19,015 bases of DNA from Stephanodiscus triporus. Its lineage: Eukaryota; Bacillariophyta; Thalassiosirophyceae; Thalassiosirales; Thalassiosiraceae. The first letter of the stretch is position 1. The number at the start of each line of letters is the position of its first letter. Shown here in pieces: positions 9,251 to 18,493 of the stretch. Below the pieces are notes generated by a model. That model saw nothing but the letters and a program-made list of their open reading frames with translations, searched no databases and had not been told where the DNA came from. A program made the translations under genes and the position numbers. Location: assembly GCA_036939755.1 (NCBI GenBank), contig JALLAZ010000272.1, positions 1 to 19,015 of the forward strand. The letters run 5' to 3'.

Positions 9251-9606
9251 AATGAAACACCCAATTTTTTTGGTTGGTGGTTGGTCTTCCTGTGGGGAGC
9301 GAAAGAAGAAAATACTTACATACGTAAGTACTCTACCTTTATGATGGAGTCATTCCCGCCAAAAGAGAATAAAAATCAGAGAGGTTAAAATTGATGACAC
9401 ATCAACCCCTCTAATAAATAGAGTTCGTTCTCCTAATTCTTTCCACTTCCTCCGAAAAAGGATTTGGAACTTCGGAATTAGAGGTATTTCAGTGGGAACT
9501 TTTATGATATTAATGTTCCTTGTAAGAATCCACCGATCCAACACAAAACAACCAACGACAGAGCGAGAGCTGGATGGGCGGCGCCCGATTTATTGATTAA
9601 TTATTT
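9251..9606. promoter_or_regulatory. Divergent intergenic region between PRORP and F-box gene
   Basis: These 356 bp separate two divergent start codons and must contain both 5' UTRs and promoters. Visible dyads are TACTTAC (9313-9319) / GTAAGTA (9324-9330) around a 4-nt centre, and TTGATG (9391-9396) / CATCAA (9400-9405) with a 3-nt loop. A 64-codon - ORF (9350-9544) has no family features and is judged a chance ORF. No TATA box is convincing. Confidence 0.5.
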
Positions 9607-10080
9607 ATGTTTAAATTCTTGCAAAAAGACATGGGTGATAATAATAATGAGGAAGATGTCAACGACGGGCTTTTGGTGCAAAGGCCATTCCTTCCTCGCG
9701 CAAAGTTGGGACATTTTCTCTTAGCTTTACCACCGAGCACTAACTGCCCCTGTCCCCCCCTGATGAGCGACGTCGTGCCCCATATTCTTTCGTTCTGCGA
9801 CGCGAAGACTCTCTCCCGTGCCGCATGCGTTTGTCGTTCGTGGTCCATCATGGCGAATTCAGATGAGCTTTGGACAGAACTATGCAAGCAAGTCTTTGGG
9901 GTGGCGCCATTTGAGCTTACGCCGCCGCCCGATCCAACTAGAATTCTGTATGTGATGTCACATTTGAAGTTGAGAGAGACTCTTTCTTTTGGAAGCACGG
10001 GTCGTGGGTGGGGTCTTACCAGTAGGGACAACAATATACCGGTGATCTCAGCTTCGGCCTTTTGGACATTCGGGAGGTGA
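9607..10080 (+). CDS. F-box protein
   Basis: A 157-codon frame. Residues about 51-97 are an F-box: PLMSDVVPHILSFCDAKTLS, then AACVCRSWSIMANSDELWTE, with the conserved Leu/Pro start, the Cys-x-x-W pair and the terminal LW. F-box proteins link substrates to the Skp1-cullin-1 ubiquitin ligase. Upstream is a short acidic N-terminus (DNNNEEDVNDG); downstream is a tail of about 60 residues with no recognisable substrate-binding repeat, so the target is unknown. The ATG at 9607 is used; an alternative ATG at 9631 would remove eight residues. The stop TGA (10078-10080) lies inside the left arm of an inverted repeat shared with the 3' end of the convergent 5-phosphatase gene. A splice donor AG/GTGATC at the same place cannot be excluded, so the protein could be longer. 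Confidence 0.85.
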   Translation: MFKFLQKDMGDNNNEEDVNDGLLVQRPFLPRAKLGHFLLALPPSTNCPCPPLMSDVVPHILSFCDAKTLSRAACVCRSWSIMANSDELWTELCKQVFGVAPFELTPPPDPTRILYVMSHLKLRETLSFGSTGRGWGLTSRDNNIPVISASAFWTFGR

Positions 10081-10146
10081 TCAAAGTCATTATTTATCAG
10101 AACAGCATTCTTCATGTTGTTTTTGTGAGTGATATATTATTTGATA
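10075..10146 (+). repeat. Left arm of long inverted repeat at convergent gene ends
   Basis: This 72-nt arm starts AGGTGATCAAAGTCATT and ends GTGATATATTATTTGATA. Its reverse complement recurs at 10375-10445 with a few substitutions and small indels. It contains the F-box stop codon and the start of its 3' UTR. Confidence 0.9.
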
Positions 10147-10255
10147 TACTTCTATAATGGACACTATGTACCATGTTTTCCTTTAACCAATCATCATTAG
10201 ACTTAAAACTAAGATCACGTATAAGTTCATGTATTCACCGACGCTGTCACTCTTT

Positions 10256-10315
10256 GATTCTTTGAGAGGGGCGATGACTCGAATTTTCACGGAGGGATTG
10301 ATTTGTCTCTTTAGC
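10256..10315 (-). repeat. Diverged direct copy of a segment of the 5-phosphatase last exon
   Basis: By direct comparison 47 of 60 positions match 10457-10516, which lies in the 5-phosphatase last exon (the AKETNLFLRGN part). Blocks AGGGGCGATGA and GATTTGTCTC are identical in both. Differences fall at all codon positions, so the copy is not evolving as protein. It sits between the two arms of the inverted repeat. Confidence 0.75.
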
Positions 10316-10374
10316 TGAGTTTGGGATGCTACCAACTATTATTTACTCTGCGACAAACGCGGCGCTTTACCAAG

Positions 10375-10445
10375 TATCAAATAATATATCACACACAAAA
10401 ACACAAGATGAATGCTGCTCTTATTAACAATGACTTTGATCACCT
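10375..10445 (-). repeat. Right arm of long inverted repeat at convergent gene ends
   Basis: Inverted partner of 10075-10146, with a central spacer of 228 bp. It contains the last seven codons and the stop (TAA) of the 5-phosphatase gene, so both convergent genes terminate inside opposite arms of the same repeat. Confidence 0.9.
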
Positions 10446-13128
10446 TTTCTCCAAGTAATTCTTCGGCAGGGGCGATGAACCCTATTTCCGCGGAGGAATA
10501 GATTTGTCTCCTTAGCAGTCAAATACGCTGAGCTAATGGTACATTCTAGCATCCCAAACTCTTGGCCGTTACGAAGAATTGGTTTTCTGATTTTTGTGGT
10601 CTGAACGGTCAAAGGTTTGCTTATACTCCTCCGACGTGAAGGCGTTTTGCGACTGTGGGTCATGTTCAAGTTGCAGCACAAATCATTCAAGTTCAAGGCC
10701 ACAGTTCCAATGGTATCATCACCCATTGAAAAATCAGAATCCATTACAGTCATGTACAGCATCGAGCCGGCAAGTGAATTTGCGACATTCGCGTCATGTT
10801 CCAACTCCAAATGAATATCTTCCCTCCACACGGGATTCAAATTTTTTCTTATGACTGTGGTTGATGGCCACGCGTTTTTCCACAACATGAATTTCGGATA
10901 TGACACAAACAGGACGAAGGGGTCGGACAGCTTTGGATGGAAGATACACAATTTTTCAGAGTCGATGTTTTCAAACCAAAAGAGAATCATTTGGGGCACT
11001 TACACCTCCCATCGCTGCCGAGTCCATAATGGGCAAATCGGTGCATTTGATGTGCGAGACTACCAGATGCATCTTTCGTTCTTTGAGCTGTGGTTCTGAT
11101 TTACCCGATTCGGTTTTAGCCATGTTTGCCTGTTGAGGCGGGCTGTTGTGTACAAGTACATAACCCAATGATTCAATGATGAGATATGCCACTATTGTAC
11201 CTGCCCAACAAAAAGGACACGCATAAGTTTCTCACCCTCTGTTTGTTTTCACCACGTAAGCTCCGCGGATCGGCTTGTGATCAGATGTGATGAAATCGGG
11301 ACATGGTTCGTAAAGAAATGGAATCACATTTCTGGCCAATCCATCTGACGATTTCCACAATATTCTATCTGTGTAACTGCGAGCGTGTAGATGAAACAAT
11401 GACAAAGTAAAGGTTCATGAAATTCCACCCAAAAGCACAGTAGTATACACAAGCCTGCACCCAATACTCTAACCTTGGCGTTCTTTTTTCGTTGTACTGG
11501 TAGCCCTCGACCCTTGCCACCTTGAATGTGGGCGGGAAATTGCACGGCAGGGTAGTGAACCCAACGAGGCACTCTTTCTTCCTTAGAGCCATCGTCAATT
11601 CATCGCCTTCGTTCAATGAGTTCCAGTCCTCAGCATCGACGAGAGCTTTCGCCCTATCAAAGTGGGAACCATTCGCCGCTGGGTCATCCGATGGTTTATC
11701 TTCCACACCATCATCATTGGGGGGAGATGGAGGGTCTGATACATCACAAACAGGCCCATCAACCATTGCGCTCGCTCTCATTATCTTCTTCGTGAATTGT
11801 TTCAAGTTGGGGGTCAATTGATTCAAATTGGGGATGTTTCCGCCTCCACTACTTTTCGGGACAGACGAATCGCCGAAATTGGTGCGATAATTCAGATCCC
11901 CGCAGATGAACATGTGGTGTGAAATGATAGTGGCATCCTGCAGGCTGTAGTTCGGATCTGTCTTGGCGCCGTTCAATATGTGGGCAATGTTTTTGTTCCT
12001 GTTACGGTAGTGCGTCTCTCCCTCGTGAGCTTCGAGGTGAGCGGTCATGAAGGATAGACGGGTGCCCCTTACATCGAAGGTTGCGATTATCCCTCCCTAT
12101 TCATAGTGGACAGTTGTTGAAAAGTGAGAGAACATCGCATCATTCCTGAACGCTCCAAATGCATCATCGCCACGACAAATAGGGAAAGGCACAATCCTAC
12201 CTTATTCGCGAGGACATTCCCTATGCCGGTATTCTCCGCATTTACGTAAACATTCGATATCTCTTCCGCCAAACCCTTCAACGCCAGTACAATCAATCGC
12301 ATCTGCCCCCTTAAATTGGACGTCACTATGCCGTACGAGGGACACCGATCTTTTATCAGATCGAGGAGTTTTCGAGTGTCGTAACTCTTACACGTTCCAC
12401 CGACGGCGTCGCTACTACTTCCCCCCGAAGCCTTTCGCATCATGTTGGAAGCATTCCTGAGCAGGGGGCTGCGAGAAAAAAGGAAAGAAAAGGACAGAAA
12501 AATAAAATCGAACAGCCGAAATGCAGCGAAAAAGCGATCAAATGATGAATAATTCAGGAGAGGGAAGGGAGGATGCGCATGGGGGGTAGGAAGAACGAGA
12601 AAGATATCGTAAATAAATCATTCCGAAACAATATATAATATGTATTAAAAAAAAAAAAGAAACGCAACAATGAAATTCACCTCTTGTACACGGGTCGGGA
12701 GCGCGAGGTCAATCCCAAAGATCTCATCGCGAGGGACATTTTGTTCGCGGTCCTCGTCATCTTCCGCGCGTTACTCTTCCCCTCCTTCACGATACCATCC
12801 CCCGCGACGAGCACGACGTCGTCGAGTTGCGTGAACGGATTGGGAAGGAACGAGTTGTCGAAGTAATCATCGCCGCTATCGCGTTTTTTGACGCCGTCGT
12901 CGTTGTTGTTCTCCACGCCCCCGCCGCCGTCACCACCGCCCTCCTCCTCGTCGTCTCTGGAGGATTTCTTCGTCTCGTTCAGGAAGGCCGCCTCCTGCAT
13001 CCCGATAACGATCACGTCGAACTTCTTCCTTTCCCCCACTCCTCCTCCCTCGATCTCGAGGAGCAGACGCGAGATCACCTCCGCGTGGTGGTGTTCGTAG
13101 TCATCCTCCTCCTCCTCCTCCTCCTCCT

Positions 13129-13160
<32 letters not shown>

Positions 13161-13318
13161 ACGGGATACTTCGTCGAACCGAGCGGTCCCGCGATCTCGC
13201 CGTCGTCGGGTATCCACATGGCGAACGATTCAGGCGTCGGTTCGGCGTTCCCGATGTTGGCGCTGCACACGAGTACGGTCAGCTCGCTGCTATTGTTGCT
13301 CGCGTCGTCGTCCGCCAT
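10424..13318 (-). CDS. Inositol-polyphosphate 5-phosphatase with C-terminal C2 domain (six exons)
   Basis: Removes the 5-phosphate from phosphoinositides or inositol phosphates. Exons on the - strand: 13318-12681, 12468-12201, 12096-11474, 11376-11236, 11142-11004, 10930-10424. Introns are 212, 104, 97, 93 and 73 bp, all GT/AG, and the phases join to a 771-aa frame. The catalytic IPPc domain (about 14-550) shows GMQEAAF (106-112), LRGQMRLIVLA, GIGNVLANKGG across intron 2, AHLEAHEG, GDLNYRT (368-374), FPPTFK, KRTPSYTDRILW across intron 3, and SDHKP (541-545). The C2 domain (about 580-735) has IKCTDLPIMD, LSDPFVLFV across intron 5, NLNPVW and VMDSDFSMGDDTIG, so calcium-binding Asp (597, 606, 667, 669, 675) are kept and membrane docking is likely. 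Exon 1 carries low-complexity insertions (Arg-Thr repeat, eight Glu). It is probably cytosolic or membrane-associated, since no signal peptide is seen. Confidence 0.93.
13106..13160. repeat. CCT and CCTCGT simple repeats in 5-phosphatase exon 1
   Basis: A (CCT)n run followed by (CTCGTC)n encodes, on the - strand, the Arg-Thr repeat followed by a run of Glu and Asp inside the catalytic domain. The frame is kept, so these are tolerated microsatellite insertions and likely to vary in length between strains. Confidence 0.85.
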
Positions 13319-13389
13319 TTTTTTTGCTGGGGCTTCCTCTCGCGTGAGAGAGGAGGTGAAGGAATCTGTCTTTTATCTTTTCTCGCGTA

Positions 13390-13557
13390 CAGTCTCCAGT
13401 ACAATTATATAACAAGGGAAAAATCGAGATATTTCCCTTCGAAGTGTTCCTACCGTGAAGCTCCTGGTTCCCCTAGCTTCTCGTAGTGAGATACGGTAGG
13501 AACAGTACGACGGGAAATATCTCGATTTTTCCCTTTTTACAATTGTACTGGAGACTG
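13390..13557. mobile_element. 168-bp foldback MITE, Tc1/mariner-like, TA-flanked
   Basis: Arms 13390-13456 and 13493-13557 are near-perfect reverse complements, separated by a 36-bp loop that itself holds GAAGCT/AGCTTC. The termini are CAGTCTCCAGTACAATT and its complement, and each end is bordered by TA (13388-13389 and 13558-13559). A TA target duplication with a CAGT start is the habit of Tc1/mariner-derived MITEs. It has no coding capacity. It lies 72 bp from the 5-phosphatase ATG, within the shared divergent promoter. Confidence 0.88.
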
Positions 13558-13936
13558 TAGTATGAGTCCCGAGTTTTTTTTCATTATTTCTCCATCAACA
13601 GAGGACTTAGTACCCCTACTGTCGTGCTTACTGTATGAAGGATGTCTCGTCTCAACATCATCATGCTACTCTACGGGTCCGGTAACAATTAATTGAGAAA
13701 AAGGTTTTTGGCCATCTCTGGAGGCATAAATTGTGCGTACGATACCCATTGAATATCGTACTCTACACAGTTGAAAATAATACTCTAGTAAGTAGGCAAA
13801 AGGGATACAAAAGCGTACGATAGATACCGGAACGACAAAAAGGACGGCGACACTAGAAACTCACCATGCTCGATCGCAAAAGCTGGGAGCAGTTTTTGTT
13901 GTGAGCGCCGGGCCGGTACCGGCGGGCGGGGGGACA
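13558..13936. promoter_or_regulatory. Upstream region of the A-T-ankyrin gene, with a possible uORF
   Basis: Mostly AT-balanced intergenic DNA without a gene. A 12-codon ORF starts at the ATG at 13866 in good context (CACCATGC) and ends at 13904, before the chosen start at 13937. It may be an upstream ORF, or a first exon whose splicing I could not resolve (a GTGAGC donor-like site overlaps its stop). No core promoter motif is convincing. Confidence 0.4.
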
Positions 13937-15125
13937 ATGGACGAGGACCATATAGAAGAAGAAGGAGGAGGGAGGCGAAGAATAAGGGAGGGATCGCCGT
14001 CGCGCTTACTACTACTGCCGTGGCGCGAATTCTTGCGTTCTCCCGCCATCTCCTACCCGTCGCCGCGGCAGCAGTCGTCGTCGTCGGGCCGACATCGACG
14101 ACGGCGACGGAGTCGCCGCTACTGGGATCGAGAACTCCTCGATAGGTGGCGTGGCCTGTACCGCCGCGACACTCCGGGGGATGACGACTACGACGAACAC
14201 GATGGCGAAGACGACGGCGATGGGGTATCGACCATCAACTACGGATCCTACGTCCTGCTCGCGTCATCCGTCGCCGAGGTTCTTCGTCGTCGTCTGTCGT
14301 CGTCGGCAGTCCGACGGCCGACGCCGCTCCACGACGACGGCCACGGCGGCCGCGACGAGGATCGACCGCGATCCGAGGAGGATGACGACTACGACGGCGC
14401 GTCGCATCGTCATCGTCGCCATTATGGAAGGGTGGGCATCGCGATACCCGAGGGACCGTTCCTGCCATTGTTCGTCCTCGCGGTCCACTCCCTGAACGTT
14501 TCGATCGTCGAGGGCATTGCGCACGATACGACAACATCGACGTCGTCGACGCGCGACGACGACGATCGAGATGGGTGGAGGGGGAGGCGCGATTGCAACG
14601 GCGACGGCGGCGTGGCGATTGTGCCGCTCGAGGTCGACGAGGCGCCGGAGAGGCTCGGGCGCATGCTCGACGATTCTCGTCCCGACCTGCTGATATCGTC
14701 GTATCCGACAGAGGATGATGACGATGACAATGACGATGATGATGCGTCGGCTCGGGGGCGCGGAGCGACGTCGACGACGACGATGACGACGACGACGGCG
14801 ACGACAAGGACCGCCTCTGTCGATTATGCGATGTTGGTCGAGGAGGCGCTGGACCGCCTCCTCCGTGCCGCGCGCGCCGGGCGGGGCCGTCACGACATCG
14901 ACTTCAACGACATCAACGACGACCGAGGCGCGACGACCGCGCTCGCGGATCGATTGTGGCCCCATGGAACGAGATGGTACGACGACGGCGACGACGGCGA
15001 CGACGACTATTCGGGGACGTCATCGTCGTCCTGCTACGACGTGGCGTGGCTGGTTGCCGTGGGATCGGTCCGACTATCGTCGTTGTCGTCATCATCGCCT
15101 CCGGACGACTGCGCACCCCTTCTTC

Positions 15126-15196
<71 letters not shown>

Positions 15197-18100
15197 NTCG
15201 GTCCGACTATCGTCGTTGTCGTCATCATCGCATCCCGACGACTGCGCACCCCTTCTTCTCCCCCCCCTCCTCCCCCCCCCTCTTCCTCCTCCTCCTCCTC
15301 CTCCTCCTTGCCGCCGTATGTCCGATCGCGACGTGGTCTCCCACGTCGTGTACACCAGCGGGACCACCGGCAGGCCGAAGGGGTGCGTTTCGTCCCTAGC
15401 TTCGCTGCGTCATTACCTCCGGGTCAAGAACACATCGCACGGTATAACACGAACGTCGAGGGTGCTCCTGGCGAGCGCGGTCACGTTCGATCCTTGCCTG
15501 TCGGACGTGTTGGCGACGTGCGCTGCGAACGGGGTGCTCTGTCTGGCGTCGAGGGGACGGATGTACGGTCGCGGCGACGACGACGACGACGAAAGCGACG
15601 ACGGGGGAGGAGGTTGCGCCGCCGGGGGGGGACTGGCGGGCGTGCTGGCGCAGCTGAGGGCGTCGCACGTGCTCTGCACCCCTGCGCTTTGGTCGACGAT
15701 GGAGGGACGCGGTCCCGACGACTTCCCGCACCTGAAGGTCGTGGCGCTCGGGGGGGAGCCGATCCCGCGGTCAATTGTGGCGAGGTGGGCCCGTCGTTGT
15801 CCGGGGGATGAGGGGGAGTCGTTCGACCGTAGACGTCCTCGACTTTGCGCGACGTACGGCGTCACCGAGGCGTGCGTGTACCAGACCTTCGGAGAGGTGC
15901 TATTCGCGGAGTCGTCTTCGTCGTCGTCATGCGGCGGTGGCGGCGGCGTCGTCGTCAACAACGAAGACCGCGGGGATGAGGGGGGCGGGAGGAGGTCGTC
16001 CACGACTCCGGGGGCGAATGTCGGCCTCCCCCTCCCCGGCACGAACGTACACATCTGTCGTCCTCGCCCGGAGGACGACGTTGAGAATAATGACGAATGG
16101 GGCGACGCGGCCACGTTGGAGCGAGATGGTGGGTCGTTGGCACCCGAGATAGGGGAGGTGGTCATATCAGGGGCGCAGGTGGATGCAATCAGTTCGTACC
16201 TGAATTCGGCCGAGCTCACGTCGCGAGTGTTCGTGCGCTGTCCCGCCGATGGCGCATGCTCGGGCGGGAAGGACTCTCACTTCTATCGAACTGGCGACCT
16301 TGGCTGTATCGACCCAGCGACGGGCAATCTCCACATTTTGGGACGGATCAAGGACGGAATGGTCAAGATTAATGGGATGCGCATCGAGCTGTCCGAGATT
16401 GAAAACGCGTGCATTGATGATGCGAGTGACAACGAGGGCAGGCTCGTAATGGACTGTGTCGCCGCTGTCAGCGGCTCTTCTACTGATGATTCGGCGCATC
16501 AATGCAAGCAACTAATTGCTTACTGCTTGCTCTCTTCGGCGAGCTTGTCAGAACTCGGCATATCTTTCAACGATGAACAAATATCTGGGTATCACGAGGC
16601 AGAATTATCGTCGATACCGAACGGCGTTTCAAGGCGGACCGCGGGAATCATTGTTGGTCCTGGACCATTGTTGTCCTTGTTGCGAGCGAGGTGTGATCGC
16701 CGGGTCCGCAGAGGATGCACTCCTAGATTCTTCGTTCTTATCGATCGGCTCCCTTTATCGCCTACAGGCAAACGCTGCCGTTCAACCCTGCCACCTCTTT
16801 TCGCGTGCTCAATTATGAACTCGTCTGGAAATTCCAACGAAAAGAAAAGTCTCTGGGAGTGTGGCAGAGTAGGTTCGATCGTTGCGAACAAGATATGTGA
16901 ATGTCTTAATTTACAACCATGCCAGAGGCAATTAGTCACGCTTGGTAAGCCACTTTATTTTTGCCTTATAGCAAGTGCACACTTCTTTTTTGTTGTCTCT
17001 TACCAATGTTTAATCATCAATTAGATTCCAACTTTTTTGCACTTGGCGGTGATTCGTTAGCGGCGACTCGTGTCGTTAGAGGCTTATACGCAAAGCATCA
17101 CGGTATTTTGGATAACAGAAATCTCGGTGGTGGCACCGGGACATTGGACGGCCCGTTCTCAGCCAAATTTCTCCTCAAATCAGAAACGCTGGGGGCGTAT
17201 ATTGAATTTCTGGTTTCAAAGTCAGCGTTTCAGACCAGCGATGATGCTGTTACAGCAATTGATGGTAATGAATTTGAGCCAACTTACACTTCTGATCATA
17301 ATGTGAAGGAGAACGTGTTAGATCCGTTATACGCCAGTCTTCTCGAGTCCATAACGCTAGGGTATGCACGAGTGGCCGGCTCATTTCTAGATCTTGGCGT
17401 TGATCCAAATACGCAACACGGTCAAGGCAGACTTGGAAAGGTCTCGGACCGTCAGCAACAGCGAACTTTATTCAAGAGTAATCCTCTTCATCTGGCTTGT
17501 TTACGTGGCAACCCTTATCTAGTAAGAAAGTTGCTCGATAGAGGTAAGCTCATCTGTGATCTCCATTCTTGCCATGGCACCTGCTGAGCGAGGCTTAATG
17601 ATGTATTGCCATAATTTGCTAGGATGCAAAGCGAATACCCCAGATGCTAGTGGGTCGTTCCCAATTCACCTGGCATGTTCACGGATAGAAGACAATGTTT
17701 CTGATGCCGCAGAAGATCTAAAAAGGTAATTCATCCTTACCAAAGGTCACTAGTGCTATCTCCGCCGTCGTGTTCATTCTCTCTCTCACTGCTTCCATCG
17801 TCCTCATGCTTAAAACAGACTGGAATGTGTCAAGCTACTTCTCAAAACAGGGAAAACACCGATTTCAATGAAAGACGGTAACAAGCAAACAATACTCCAC
17901 AGCGCAGCTAGATCAGGGCATTGTAATCTCTTGACGTACATCATGAACCAGTGGAGGATTGCAGCTGAAACAACTGGGATAAAGTTCGAACACATCAATC
18001 CGGGAAGTGATTTTGATTGGCGCGACAGGTGGTATCGAACTCCGGTTCACTGGGCCGTCCTAAATCGGCGGGTCGCGGCTCTTCGAATTCTACTCGATGG

Positions 18101-18260
18101 CGGATGCAGTGCCTTTCCGCTGAAGCCAAAGTCTGGGATATCAAAACGAACAACCAGTGTCAAAATTGAATCTCCTCTTGAAATGTGCCAAAGATTGTAT
18201 TGTAATGACCCTGACATAGAAGAAGAGATAAAAGGATTACTTATCAATGCTAAATATTAA
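13937..18260 (+). CDS. NRPS-like adenylation domain - carrier domain - ankyrin repeat protein (four exons)
   Basis: Exons: 13937-16944 (with an assembly break at 15127-15197), 17025-17543, 17623-17725, 17819-18260. Introns are 80, 79 and 93 bp, GT/AG, and in phase. The adenylation domain shows VVYTSGTTGRPKG (about 15345-15380), SAVTFDPCLSD, VALGGEPIP, ATYGVTEACVYQTF (about 15849), RTGDLGCID (16287), GRIKDGMVKINGMRIELSEI (16341) and LPLSPTGKR with its Lys at 16770. A carrier domain starts across intron 1: LDSNFFALGGDSLAATR, phosphopantetheine Ser at 17054. Ankyrin-type units follow: NPLHLACLRGNPYLVRKLLD, GSFPIHLACS, QTILHSAARSGHCNLLTYIM, TPVHWAVLNRRVAALRILLD. It should activate a carboxylate or amino acid as AMP ester and load it on its own carrier. 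The A-domain resembles AASDH/U26, but no beta-propeller, condensation or thioesterase domain is present. The N-terminal half has many Asp/Ser/Arg-rich insertions. The start at 13937 is the first in-frame ATG. Confidence 0.88.
15065..15267. other. Assembly fault: duplicated contig ends around poly-C and N
   Basis: 15065-15134 and 15198-15267 are the same 70 bp with two differences. Between them is a pure run of 70 C (15127-15196) and a single N (15197). The offset is 133 bp, which changes the reading frame by one. The protein segment SVRLSSLSSSS precedes the run in one frame and follows it in another, as expected if two read ends were joined without recognising their overlap. The true locus probably has one copy of this segment. 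Confidence 0.9.
16945..17024 (+). other. Intron 1 of the A-T-ankyrin gene
   Basis: Donor GTAAGC and acceptor ATTAG. Splicing joins GTCACGCTTG to ATTCCAAC to give LDSNFFALGGDSL, the intact carrier-domain signature. Without splicing the frame ends at the TAG of the acceptor. Confidence 0.9.
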
Positions 18261-18493
18261 GAGTTCAATGGAACAGAACAACTTAGAAAATTAGGAAGAT
18301 TATTACTACTACCTAGACCAGTTTAACCAAATTGAGCCTATACCCCACCAGCACAGGTGCAATGCAGCGTTGCAGTCGGAACCGTGGAGAGAGGGCTCTC
18401 TCCATCCAGGATGACGTATTCCTGGGAAATGGTCAGCCCACACTAGGTGGTACCGAGCATATGCATAGTAATATGCACTCAAGGTTCTTGCCC
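18261..18493. other. Convergent intergenic region
   Basis: 233 bp between the A-T-ankyrin stop and the stop of the leftward ORF. GGAGAGAG (18386-18393) / CTCTCTCC (18396-18403) form a near-continuous palindrome, and GAACCGTGGA (18379-18388) recurs inverted as TCCACGGTTC (18499-18508). No gene is seen. Confidence 0.45.

Noticed and set aside
9350..9544. 64-codon - strand ORF in the divergent promoter
   Set aside because: AT-rich chance ORF without motifs, lying between two real starts.
11143..11235. Alternative acceptor GGGCAG near 11204 for intron 4 of the 5-phosphatase
   Set aside because: It would give an intron of about 30 bp and a wrong phase leading to a stop; the acceptor ending at 11143 joins in frame to GPPQQANMAK and the C2 domain.
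12827..13486. 219-codon + strand ORF
   Set aside because: Antisense to exon 1 of the 5-phosphatase and it runs through the MITE; composition-driven.
14235..14965. Long - strand ORFs opposite the adenylation gene
   Set aside because: Arg/Ser-rich shadows of GAC/GTC repeats; the + strand carries the conserved domain motifs.
15034..15399. Polyproline and polyglycine ORFs through the C-run
   Set aside because: Products of the assembly fault and the N; not a real protein feature.
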